In this document: positions 26,585 to 34,143 of the stretch, in pieces
Position numbering within the stretch: position 1 is the first letter of the stretch
Layout of the letters: each line of letters opens with the position of its first letter
Source: Cellulomonas sp. C5510
GTDB taxonomy: Bacteria > Actinomycetota > Actinomycetes > Actinomycetales > Cellulomonadaceae
Direction of reading: 5' to 3'
NCBI RefSeq assembly: GCF_019797765.1
Contig: NZ_CP081862.1
Span: 3,968,001-4,032,000 of the forward strand
Length of the DNA stretch: 64,000 bases
Made by a program: the position numbers and the translations under genes
The notes under the pieces: model-generated
The model's database searches: none
Told to the model about the DNA's origin: nothing
Seen by the model: the letters and a program-made list of their open reading frames with translations, nothing else

Positions 26585-27394
26585 TCAGGCGGGTGCGGCC
26601 ACGGGCACGACGACCTCCAGCACGACGCCGGGGGCGCCCGTCCCCCACGCCGGCAGGTAGACCTCCCTGTTGTCCCCCCACGGCGTCGGCCCCCCGGCCG
26701 CCCCGGTCGACAGGTGGTCGTGCACCGCGACGAGCAGCTGCTGGTCGTCCGCCTGCCGCTGGTCGAGGCCCACGACGGCCTCGCGGTGGGCGGGGTCGAC
26801 CTCGAGCGCCGTGCCGGCGGGCGGCCGCAGGGGTGCCGGCACGGGCACGCAGACCACCAGGTCCGCGGGGAACGTCTCCGTGGCCCGGGAGCGGATCCGC
26901 ACGTGCACCGGGCCCGCGAGCGGGACGTCGGCCTCGGTCAGGTGCGCGAACAGCCTCCCGGTGGCGGCGGGCAGCACCTCCGCCATCTCGGAGAGCGTGG
27001 CGGAGGCGGCCAGGGTGAGCAGCAGGCGCTCCGGCACGTCGCGGTACGACACCGCGGCCGGCAGCTCCCGGGGCGCACCTGCCAGCACGGAGCGCGCGTA
27101 CTCCGCGGCGCCCGCCTCCCGGGCCCCGGCCCGGCGCCGCTCGCTCCACAGCGCGTCGAACACGGCCACCGGGTCGACCGCCCCCAGCACGGCCGCCACG
27201 TCGGCGAGCGGCACCCCGAGCCCGCGCAGCAGCGCGATCCGGCGCACCACCTCCACCTGGTCCTCGGCGAACACCCGCGCACCGCTGCCCGGGTCCCGGT
27301 CGGCGTGCAGCAGGCCGCGGTCCGCGTACAACCGCACCGCCTTCTCCGACACCGCCGCGGCGCGGGCCAGGTCACCGGTCGTCCTCGTCGTCAT
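26585..27394 (-). CDS. MerR family transcriptional regulator with GyrI-like effector domain
   Basis: 269-residue activator of the MerR family. The N-terminal winged helix (TTGDLARAAAVSEKAVRLYADRGLL) is followed by a coiled-coil dimerisation helix and a C-terminal domain of about 130 residues resembling the GyrI-like small-molecule-binding domain of BmrR-type regulators. Its own promoter has the MerR hallmark 19-bp spacer with a central palindrome, and the transcript appears leaderless. No multidrug exporter lies directly beside it, so targets other than itself are unknown. Confidence 0.87.
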   Translation of the reverse strand: MTTRTTGDLARAAAVSEKAVRLYADRGLLHADRDPGSGARVFAEDQVEVVRRIALLRGLGVPLADVAAVLGAVDPVAVFDALWSERRRAGAREAGAAEYARSVLAGAPRELPAAVSYRDVPERLLLTLAASATLSEMAEVLPAATGRLFAHLTEADVPLAGPVHVRIRSRATETFPADLVVCVPVPAPLRPPAGTALEVDPAHREAVVGLDQRQADDQQLLVAVHDHLSTGAAGGPTPWGDNREVYLPAWGTGAPGVVLEVVVPVAAPA

Positions 27395-27401
27395 GGCCGC
27401 G

Positions 27402-27432
27402 ACGCTAGGGGCTGCCCCAGGGGCAGGGGCAA
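27402..27432 (-). promoter_or_regulatory. MerR-type promoter with operator in the spacer
   Basis: On the minus strand TTGCCC (27432-27427) and TAGCGT (27407-27402) are separated by 19 bp, the over-long spacer typical of MerR-regulated promoters. The perfect palindrome TGCCCC-T-GGGGCA (27425-27413) fills it. The -10 ends 7 bases before the ATG. Strong case for autoregulation by DNA twisting. Confidence 0.7.
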
Positions 27433-27483
27433 ACGCCCGACGACAGGGGCCGTCGGACCCTCCCGCCGCGACCGGCCCCGGCC

Positions 27484-27489
27484 TAGCGT
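27484..27489 (+). promoter_or_regulatory. Putative -10 element of the small membrane protein gene (leaderless)
   Basis: TAGCGT, 6 bases before the ATG at 27496; no Shine-Dalgarno sequence. Confidence 0.45.
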
Positions 27490-27495
27490 GGGTGC

Positions 27496-27723
27496 ATGAG
27501 CCGTTCCCACACCCGCTGGTCGGACCTCCCCGCGTCCCGCCGGGTCGGCGCCGTCGTCGCCGGCCTCGCCCAGGTCACGCTCACCGCGGCGGCGTACCGC
27601 GACCTCGCACGCCGCCCTGCGGCCGAGGTGAACGGGACCAAGCTCGCGTGGGGGCTGGCGATCCTCGTCAACTGGGTCGGGCCGCTGGCGTACTTCGCGA
27701 AGGGGCGCCGCACGGCGGGCTGA
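27496..27723 (+). CDS. Small membrane protein, PLDc_N-like
   Basis: 75-residue protein. A hydrophobic stretch VGAVVAGLAQVTLTAAAY and a second one ALAILVNWVGPLAYFAKGRR-like at the C-terminus resemble the short PLDc_N (phospholipase D nuclease N-terminal) membrane module found as stand-alone actinobacterial proteins. Function unknown. Divergent from the MerR gene. Confidence 0.65.
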   Translation: MSRSHTRWSDLPASRRVGAVVAGLAQVTLTAAAYRDLARRPAAEVNGTKLAWGLAILVNWVGPLAYFAKGRRTAG

Positions 27724-27782
27724 CGCGGGCGGCGGCTGCGACCGCGGTCCACCCCGGTCGGCGCGCCTGCGAGGATCCACCC

Positions 27783-28292
27783 GTGACCCCGCGACGCACC
27801 CCGCCCGCCCCGCTCGACACCGACGCGGCGGAGGCGCTCTGGACCGCCTACGTGACCGCCCACCCCGAGGCCGTCGCCGCGGGCGACGAGCACGTCGTCG
27901 ACCGCTTCGGCGACTCGGTCGAGCTCAGCGACGAACTGCTCGGCCTCGTCCGCTCCGGCGCCAAGCGCGCCACCGCGGAGCTGGTCACCGAGTTCGCGCA
28001 CCGCGGCGAGCCGCTGCCCCGCGTCGGCACGCACTGGGTCGCGTGCGACGGGCGCGGCGCCCCCGCTCTCGTGCTCCGCACCGTCGAGCTGCGGATCGCG
28101 ACGTTCCGCGAGGTCGACGCGGACTTCGCGTTCGACGAGGGCGAGGACGACCGCAGCCTGCGGAGCTGGCGCGAGCAGCACCGGGTCTACTGGGAGCGCA
28201 CCTGCGCGGCCCGCGGCGCCCGGTGGAGCGAGTCGGACGAGATCGTGCTGGAGCGGTTCCGGGTGGTGTGGCCGCCGGAGCACGCGGACTGA
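27783..28292 (+). CDS. ASCH domain-containing protein
   Basis: 169-residue protein of the ASCH superfamily, related to PUA-like RNA-binding folds. Visible family features are LVRSGAKRATAELV (the GxKxxT-type motif), a central VGTHWVACDGRG strand region and FAFDEGEDDRSLRSWREQHRVYW, typical of the larger ASCH proteins. Suggested roles include RNA binding or hydrolysis of modified nucleosides. GAGGAT (27771-27776) ends 6 bases before the GTG, consistent with leaderless expression. The upstream gene ends 59 bases earlier. Confidence 0.8.
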   Translation: MTPRRTPPAPLDTDAAEALWTAYVTAHPEAVAAGDEHVVDRFGDSVELSDELLGLVRSGAKRATAELVTEFAHRGEPLPRVGTHWVACDGRGAPALVLRTVELRIATFREVDADFAFDEGEDDRSLRSWREQHRVYWERTCAARGARWSESDEIVLERFRVVWPPEHAD

Positions 28293-28430
28293 GGCTCTGC
28301 TGAGGCCTTCCTGACGGTCCGGGCGCGGCGGTTCCCCCGGGTGCCGGACCGGGTGATCCTGGCTCGCGGCCCCTCCTCCGAGGGGCACGGGGACCGCGTC
28401 CTCGGCCGCGCACCAGCCCGAGGCAGGCCC

Positions 28431-30098
28431 GTGAAGCGACACAGCACGCCGCCTGAGATCACCTCCGCCGACGACCACCCCGAGCCACGGACCCGCCGCG
28501 GCCCGAGCCGCCGCACGCTGCTGCGGACCGCCGGCATCGGCGCCGTGGGCGTCGGCCTCGGGGCGGCGGCCGGGCCGGCGTGGCGGGCCGCGACGTCCTC
28601 CGCCGAGCCGGCGCGGGTCCCGTTCCCGTCGGCCGACGAGCTGCGCGTCGACGGCGTGACGGTGGTCGACCCGCTCGACGGCAGCGCCACCGGGGGCCGG
28701 TCGGTGCTGCTGCGCGGCGGGCGGGTCGTGACCGTCGGGGCCGTCGGCGAGGTGACGTCGAGCCCCGGAGCCACCGTGCTCGACGGCGACGGGCGCTGGG
28801 CCGTCCCGGGCTACACGAACATGCACTCCCACGCGCTCCAGGCCGAGCACCCGGAGCTGCTGCTCGCCACGATGCTCGCCGAGGGCACCACCGGGTTCCG
28901 GCAGATGCTCGGGACGGACGACCTGCTGCGGTACCGCGCGGAGGACCGGCTGCCGCTGACCCCGCACGCGCCCGCCCTGCTGTCGATGCCGGGGCGTCTG
29001 GTGCTGCCGTTCACCGCCGGCTCACCCCAGGAGGCCCGCGACGAGGTCGCGCGGCAGTGGGACCGCGGCGCGGACTTCATCAAGATGGTCATGGTCGAGC
29101 GCGAGACGTTCTTCGCCGCGGTCGAGGCGGCGCACGAGCGCGGCATGCGGATCGCCGGGCACCTGCCCCCGTCGGTCGGCGTCGCCGAGGCCGCGGAGGC
29201 CGGGTTCGACTGCATCGAGCACCTCGGCACGGGGAACGCGGTCTTCATCGCCTGCGCGACCGACGAGGACGACCTGTGGGCGCAGCAGGACAAGACGATG
29301 CCGATCCCCGGCTGGGTGACCGGCCTGCCGTTCGTCGACAAGGTCTTCTCGGCGATGACGGACAAGCAGCTCATCAACCCGGCCGCGTTCGGGGACCCGG
29401 CCGGCGTCGCGCTGCTGCAGCGGGCGCTCGACGGGTTCGACGAGGACAAGGCGCGGGCGCTCGCCCGGACCCTCGTCGCGCACGGCACCTGGCAGTCGCC
29501 GACGCTCGTGCGGCTGCGCACCCAGTACCTCGCCGACTCCCCCGAGTACGCCTCCGACCCGTGGCTGCGCCGGATGTCGGCAGGTGCCCGGGCGGACTAC
29601 GAGGACGTGCTGGCGACGTTCCGGGCGCTCCCCGCCGAGATGCGCGCCACCTACCGCGAGGCGTACGCGCGGTCGGCGGACGTCGTGCGGATCATGCACG
29701 CCGAAGGGGTGCCGGTGGTGGCGGCGACGGACGGCCAGGGCCGCGTCCCGGGGCAGTGGCTGCAGCTGGAGCTCCAGGAGCTCGCGGCCGCCGGCCTGTC
29801 GCCGCTCGACGTCCTGCGGTCCGCCACGGTCGCGCCCGCCCGGTACCTGGGCCGCTCCGACCGGTCGGGCCGCCTGGTGCCCGGGGCGGACGCCGACCTG
29901 CTGCTCCTGGACGCCGACCCGCTGGCCGACGCCGCGCACCTGGGCAGCATCTCCGTGGTCGTGCGGGGCGGGCACCCATTCACGGCGGACGAGCTCGCCG
30001 CGACGGTCGACCGGCTGGACGCCGAGGGCCCGAGCGCGGCGGCGACCGCGGCTCTCGCCGGGGCGCGCCGCAGCACGGACCTGTGCTGCCGGCTGTGA
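28431..30098 (+). CDS. Tat-exported amidohydrolase family protein
   Basis: 555-residue metal-dependent hydrolase. The N-terminus has a twin-arginine motif SRRTLLR followed by a hydrophobic stretch ending AAAGPAWRAATSSAEP, so it should be exported folded through Tat. The amidohydrolase barrel shows MHSHALQ (the HxH metal site), FIKMVMV carrying the bridging-Lys-like residue, AGHLPP and IEHLGTG histidines and the C-terminal DGQG metal Asp; the composite beta-domain closes with LVPGADADLLLLDADPL. Resembles imidazolonepropionase-like or prolidase-like enzymes; the substrate is unknown. The GTG start is chosen because it directly precedes the Tat leader; the ribosome binding site is weak. Confidence 0.85.
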   Translation: MKRHSTPPEITSADDHPEPRTRRGPSRRTLLRTAGIGAVGVGLGAAAGPAWRAATSSAEPARVPFPSADELRVDGVTVVDPLDGSATGGRSVLLRGGRVVTVGAVGEVTSSPGATVLDGDGRWAVPGYTNMHSHALQAEHPELLLATMLAEGTTGFRQMLGTDDLLRYRAEDRLPLTPHAPALLSMPGRLVLPFTAGSPQEARDEVARQWDRGADFIKMVMVERETFFAAVEAAHERGMRIAGHLPPSVGVAEAAEAGFDCIEHLGTGNAVFIACATDEDDLWAQQDKTMPIPGWVTGLPFVDKVFSAMTDKQLINPAAFGDPAGVALLQRALDGFDEDKARALARTLVAHGTWQSPTLVRLRTQYLADSPEYASDPWLRRMSAGARADYEDVLATFRALPAEMRATYREAYARSADVVRIMHAEGVPVVAATDGQGRVPGQWLQLELQELAAAGLSPLDVLRSATVAPARYLGRSDRSGRLVPGADADLLLLDADPLADAAHLGSISVVVRGGHPFTADELAATVDRLDAEGPSAAATAALAGARRSTDLCCRL

Positions 30099-30127
30099 CG
30101 AGTGCCGTGGGCGGGTCGTGCCGGCGG

Positions 30128-31522
30128 TCAGCGACCGCCCGTCGTCAGGGCCGGCAGCTCGACCGTGAACGCCGTGCCGGCCTCCGGCGAGCTGGTCACC
30201 GAGACGCGGCCGCCGTGCGCCTCGACCAGCGACTGCGCGATCGCGGTGCCCAACCCCGAGCCCGCTGAGCCGGCGGTACGCGGCCGGCCGGGGTCGCCGC
30301 GCCAGAACCGCTCGAACACGTGCGGGAGCTGGGCGGCCGGGATGCCGGGCCCGGTGTCGGCGACGACGACCCGGTGGCGCTGGTCCCCCGGGACGACCCG
30401 CACCGTCACCACGGCGTCCGGCGGGGTGTGCTGGACGGCGTTCCCGACGAGGTTCCGCAGCACCTGCGCCAGGCGCGCGCCGTCGCCGAGCACCACCGCG
30501 GGCCGGTCGGCGTCGAGCCGGACCTCCCGCGCGGGCGCGACGACCCGGGTGTCGGCCACCACGTCACCGGCCAGCGCCGCGAGGTCCACCGGCTCGCTGT
30601 CCAGGGGTCGGCCGGAGTCGGTCCGCGCGAGCAGCGCGAGGTCCTCCACGAGCAGCCGCATCCGCACGAGCTGGCTCTCCACCCGCTCCATCGCGGCGGC
30701 CTGCCGGTCGGGATCGGTCAGCCCACCCCGCAGGTACAGGTCGACCCAGCCGGTGGCGGCCGTGAGCGGGGACCGCAGCTCGTGCGACGCGTCCGCGACG
30801 AACGCCCGGGTGCGCTGCTCGGCGTCCTGCTGGGCGTCGAACGCCGAGTTGACCATGCGCGCGACGTCCGCGACCGCCGGGTCGCCCCGGTCGTCCACCG
30901 GCAGCCGCACGCTGCGGTCACCGCCGGCGATGCGCGCGGCCCGTTGGGCCATGGCGGTCAGGGGCCGCAGCCCGCGGTCGACGATCGCCACGGCGACGGC
31001 GATGAGCAGCGCGATCGTGACGGCCGCCCCGACGGCGAGCGCCCCCACGATCGTCGCCAGCGTGGCCCGTCGCTGCCCGCCGTCGGAGACCAGCACCACG
31101 CGGTCGACCGCGACGGGAGCGCCGCCGACCGCGTAGGTGAGGAGGCCCGCCGTGTCGATCGCGGCCGCGAGGTCCCCGGAGGCGACCTCGACGGGCTCCG
31201 CTGACTCGACGGCGGCGACCGTCGCCGGGTCGGCGCCGAGCGGCGGCACGGAGGTGAGGACGTCCCCGGAGGCGCCGACGAGCACGACGCCGAGCTGGTG
31301 CCCGACCGCGTCGCCCAGCCGGTCGGACGTCAGGTCCGCCCCGCCGGCGGCGCGCAGGCTGCCGAGCACACGCGTGGCGGCGTCCTCGAGCGAGCGCCGG
31401 TCACGCTGGTCGAGCTGGTGCGAGGCCAGCGAGAACCCGATGACCGCCGACAGGACGATCGCGAGCGACGTGACGAGGGACAGCGTCAGCGTCAGCCGCG
31501 CCCGGATCGAGCGGGCCCTCAT
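30128..31522 (-). CDS. Sensor histidine kinase (HisKA, HAMP)
   Basis: 464-residue membrane kinase: TM1 about 10-35, a sensor region of about 120 residues outside the membrane, TM2 about 158-181, a HAMP-like linker (DRGLRPLTAMAQRAARIAGG), phosphoacceptor His247 in DASHELRSPLT, and ATPase boxes NLVGNAVQHTP (N), VADTGPGIP (G1), FERFW (F) and GSGLGTAI (G2). The ATG overlaps the regulator's stop (ATGA). Last gene of the minus-strand MMPL operon. Confidence 0.93.
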   Translation of the reverse strand: MRARSIRARLTLTLSLVTSLAIVLSAVIGFSLASHQLDQRDRRSLEDAATRVLGSLRAAGGADLTSDRLGDAVGHQLGVVLVGASGDVLTSVPPLGADPATVAAVESAEPVEVASGDLAAAIDTAGLLTYAVGGAPVAVDRVVLVSDGGQRRATLATIVGALAVGAAVTIALLIAVAVAIVDRGLRPLTAMAQRAARIAGGDRSVRLPVDDRGDPAVADVARMVNSAFDAQQDAEQRTRAFVADASHELRSPLTAATGWVDLYLRGGLTDPDRQAAAMERVESQLVRMRLLVEDLALLARTDSGRPLDSEPVDLAALAGDVVADTRVVAPAREVRLDADRPAVVLGDGARLAQVLRNLVGNAVQHTPPDAVVTVRVVPGDQRHRVVVADTGPGIPAAQLPHVFERFWRGDPGRPRTAGSAGSGLGTAIAQSLVEAHGGRVSVTSSPEAGTAFTVELPALTTGGR

Positions 31523-32208
31523 GCGGCCGAGGGGTCGCGCACCGCGTAGCCGAAGCCGCGGACGGTCCTGATGAGGGGGGCGTGGCCGTCGTCGACCTTG
31601 CGCCGCAGGTTCGACACGAAGCGCTCCACGACGTTGCCGTCGCCGCCGAAGTCGTACTGCCACACCGCGGCCATGATCTGGCCCTTCGACAGCACCCGGC
31701 CGCGCTGCTCCAGCAGCAGCTCGAGCAGCCGGAACTCGGTCGGCGAGAGGTCGACCGGCTCGCCTGCGCGGCGCACGAGGTGGTGGGCGCGGTCGAGCTC
31801 CAGGTCGGCGCACCGCAGCACGTCGTCGTCGGGCTCCGCCACCGACCCCCGTCGCAGCAGGGCGTCCAGCCGGGCGACCACCTCGGCCGCGCTGAACGGC
31901 TTCGTCACGTAGTCGTCGGCGCCGAGCCGCAGGCCCCGCACCCGGTCGTCGACGGAGTCCCGCGCGGACAGGAACAGCACCGGCAGCGCGGCGTCGCGCC
32001 GGCGGACGAGCTGGACGAGCTCGAACCCGTCGGTGCCGGGCATGGACACGTCCAGCACCAGCACGTCCGGCCGGTGCGCCCTCAGGGCCGAGAGCGCCTC
32101 GGTGGCGCCCGCCGCGACGTCGACGGTGAACCCGGCGAACTCCAGGGTCGACGCGAGCATCTCCCGGATCTCGGGGTCGTCGTCCACGACCAGCACGCGG
32201 GGGGCCAT
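31519..32208 (-). CDS. OmpR/PhoB family response regulator
   Basis: 229-residue regulator: receiver with acidic pair Asp10/11, phosphoacceptor Asp53 (VLDVSMPG) and KPFS switch, then a winged-helix DNA-binding domain ending ...VKFVSNLRRK-like and TVRGFGYAV. It lies 21 bases after the YhgE-like gene and overlaps the kinase start. OmpR-type proteins bind direct repeats spaced one helical turn apart; such a repeat is found before the first gene of this operon. Confidence 0.93.
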   Translation of the reverse strand: MAPRVLVVDDDPEIREMLASTLEFAGFTVDVAAGATEALSALRAHRPDVLVLDVSMPGTDGFELVQLVRRRDAALPVLFLSARDSVDDRVRGLRLGADDYVTKPFSAAEVVARLDALLRRGSVAEPDDDVLRCADLELDRAHHLVRRAGEPVDLSPTEFRLLELLLEQRGRVLSKGQIMAAVWQYDFGGDGNVVERFVSNLRRKVDDGHAPLIRTVRGFGYAVRDPSAA

Positions 32209-32229
32209 GGCGTCAGCCTCGCACGCCCG

Positions 32230-34143
32230 TCAGGCCGCGGGCATGAGGACGGGCGGCCGCGGAGCGGGCACGGCGGGGACCACGGGCACCGGGACGAGGC
32301 GCTGCCGGCGGATGCCCGCGGCAGCGAGCGCGAGGCCGGCCGCACCCCACGCCACCAGCACGACCAGGTCGGTCCCGAGGGCGGCGCCGGACCCGCCCGC
32401 ACCGCCGGTGGCGAGCGCGGCGGCCGCGTCGGCGAACGCGCCCAGGGGCAGCAGCCCGTGCAGTGCGGCGAGCGGGGCCGGGGCGGTCTCCAGGGGCACC
32501 AGGCCGCCCACCGCGGCGATCTCCAGCACGGTGAGGACGGCGAGCGCCGGCACGCCTGCCCGCGGGAGCGCGGTCACCGCGCCGGAGGCGAGCAGGGTGA
32601 ACACGAGGCCGGCCAGCAGCGCGACGCCGGCGAAGGGCAGCGGCTCCGCGACGGACGCGCCGCCGACCGCGAGGGTCGCGGTGCACGCCAGCGTCGCGAC
32701 CGCCGCCACCAGAGCCCGGGGCGCGAGCACGCGGCGGACCAGGCGCCGGGTCCGCACCGGCGCGTCGAGCTCCCGCCGGCCCGGGCGCCGTCCGACCAGC
32801 GCCACCGTGACGGCCCCCAGCCAGAGCACGACCGCGGTGACCGTCGCGGCGAGCCACCCGTCCGCCTCGGACCCGGCGATCTCGCTCACCGCCACGGGCT
32901 CGGTCACGACGTCGGCGAGCCGCTCGGCGTCCCCCCCGGCGACGGCGGGCACCTGGGCGGCCCCGGACGCGAGACCGTCGGCGAGCGACCGGGAGGACGT
33001 CGCCGCGGTGGCCGCCCCGGCTGCGACCTCGTCCGCGCCGGAGGCCAGGTCCGCGGCGCCGGACCCGAGCTGCGTCGCGGCGTCGGCCGCCCGGGTCGCA
33101 CCCGTGGCGAGGTCCGCCGCCCCGGACGCGAGGCCGGCCGCCCCCGACGCCACCTGGCCTGCTGCGTCGTCGACGCCCGCCGCACCCGCGGCCAGCCCCG
33201 CGGTGCCCGCCGCGAGGTCCGCACTCCCGGAGGCGACCGTGGCCGCGGCCCCGGCCGTCGCGTCGAGCTGGGCGCAGAACGGCTCCGACCCGGGCACGGG
33301 CGGGCACGCCTCGGACAGCGCCGCGAGCGAGGACGCCAGGCTCTGGCTGCCGGTCGCGAGCGACCCGGCGGCGGCGTCGACCGAGCCCGCCGCCGCCGCG
33401 AGGTCCCCGGTGCCGGCGGCCAGCGACGCGGCTCCCCCGGACAGGTCCTGCGCGCCGCCGGCGAGGGACGACGCCCCCGCGCTCACCGAGTCGGTGCCGG
33501 CGGCGAGCGTGCCGGCACCTTCCGCGAGGGACAATGCGCCGTCAGCGGCGGAGGCGGCCCCGCTGGTCAGCGCGTCGAGGCCGTCCGTCAGGTCGGACGC
33601 GCCCGCCGTCGCCTCGGTCAGCGCGCCGGACAGGTCGTCCATCCCCGCGTAGACCTGCGTGAGGTACGCCTCGGTGACCTGGTCACCCAGGCTCTGCGCC
33701 GCACCGTCGGCGACGGCACGGCTCGCGACCGCGCCGACCGTGGAGGACGCGGGGTCGGTCTCGAGCACCAGCTGCGCCTGCCGGGGGTCGTCGCCGCCGG
33801 AGGACAGCACGTCGGCCGAGAAGCTCTCCGGGATGGTGAGCACGGCGTCGTACGTGCCGTCGGCGAGGCCCTGCTCCGCGTCCTCGGCGGAGGTCAGGCG
33901 CCAGTCGAGGGAGGTCGTGCCGTCCTCCGGGTGGATGAGCGCGGACGACAGCGCCCGGCCCGCCGCCATGGGGGTGTCGCCGCGGACGATCTCGTCCTCG
34001 TTCACGATCGCGGCGGGGATCCGGTCCACGGCGTCCGCGCGGTCGGCGAAGCTCCAGATCAGGACGGCGGTCGCCAGGACGGGCAGCAGGACGGCGGCGA
34101 GCGCGGCGAGCGCCACCGCCCGCGTGCGGGTGGTGCGGGTCAT
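32230..34143 (-). CDS. YhgE/Pip-like ABC-2-type membrane protein
   Basis: 637-residue membrane protein. One N-terminal TM segment (about 9-31) is followed by a large extracytoplasmic region whose centre (about 170-410) is an Ala/Gly/Ser-rich heptad-like repeat of the pattern SGAA.LA.GA..LA, characteristic of YhgE/Pip proteins, and then five to six C-terminal TM segments (about 440-620). Members act as membrane partners of ABC ATPases or MMPL proteins and as phage-infection proteins in Gram-positives; the cargo is unknown. The ATG overlaps the MMPL stop (ATGA). In related operons a separate ABC ATPase often precedes this gene; here only a fused, degenerate one is visible. Confidence 0.82.
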   Translation of the reverse strand: MTRTTRTRAVALAALAAVLLPVLATAVLIWSFADRADAVDRIPAAIVNEDEIVRGDTPMAAGRALSSALIHPEDGTTSLDWRLTSAEDAEQGLADGTYDAVLTIPESFSADVLSSGGDDPRQAQLVLETDPASSTVGAVASRAVADGAAQSLGDQVTEAYLTQVYAGMDDLSGALTEATAGASDLTDGLDALTSGAASAADGALSLAEGAGTLAAGTDSVSAGASSLAGGAQDLSGGAASLAAGTGDLAAAAGSVDAAAGSLATGSQSLASSLAALSEACPPVPGSEPFCAQLDATAGAAATVASGSADLAAGTAGLAAGAAGVDDAAGQVASGAAGLASGAADLATGATRAADAATQLGSGAADLASGADEVAAGAATAATSSRSLADGLASGAAQVPAVAGGDAERLADVVTEPVAVSEIAGSEADGWLAATVTAVVLWLGAVTVALVGRRPGRRELDAPVRTRRLVRRVLAPRALVAAVATLACTATLAVGGASVAEPLPFAGVALLAGLVFTLLASGAVTALPRAGVPALAVLTVLEIAAVGGLVPLETAPAPLAALHGLLPLGAFADAAAALATGGAGGSGAALGTDLVVLVAWGAAGLALAAAGIRRQRLVPVPVVPAVPAPRPPVLMPAA

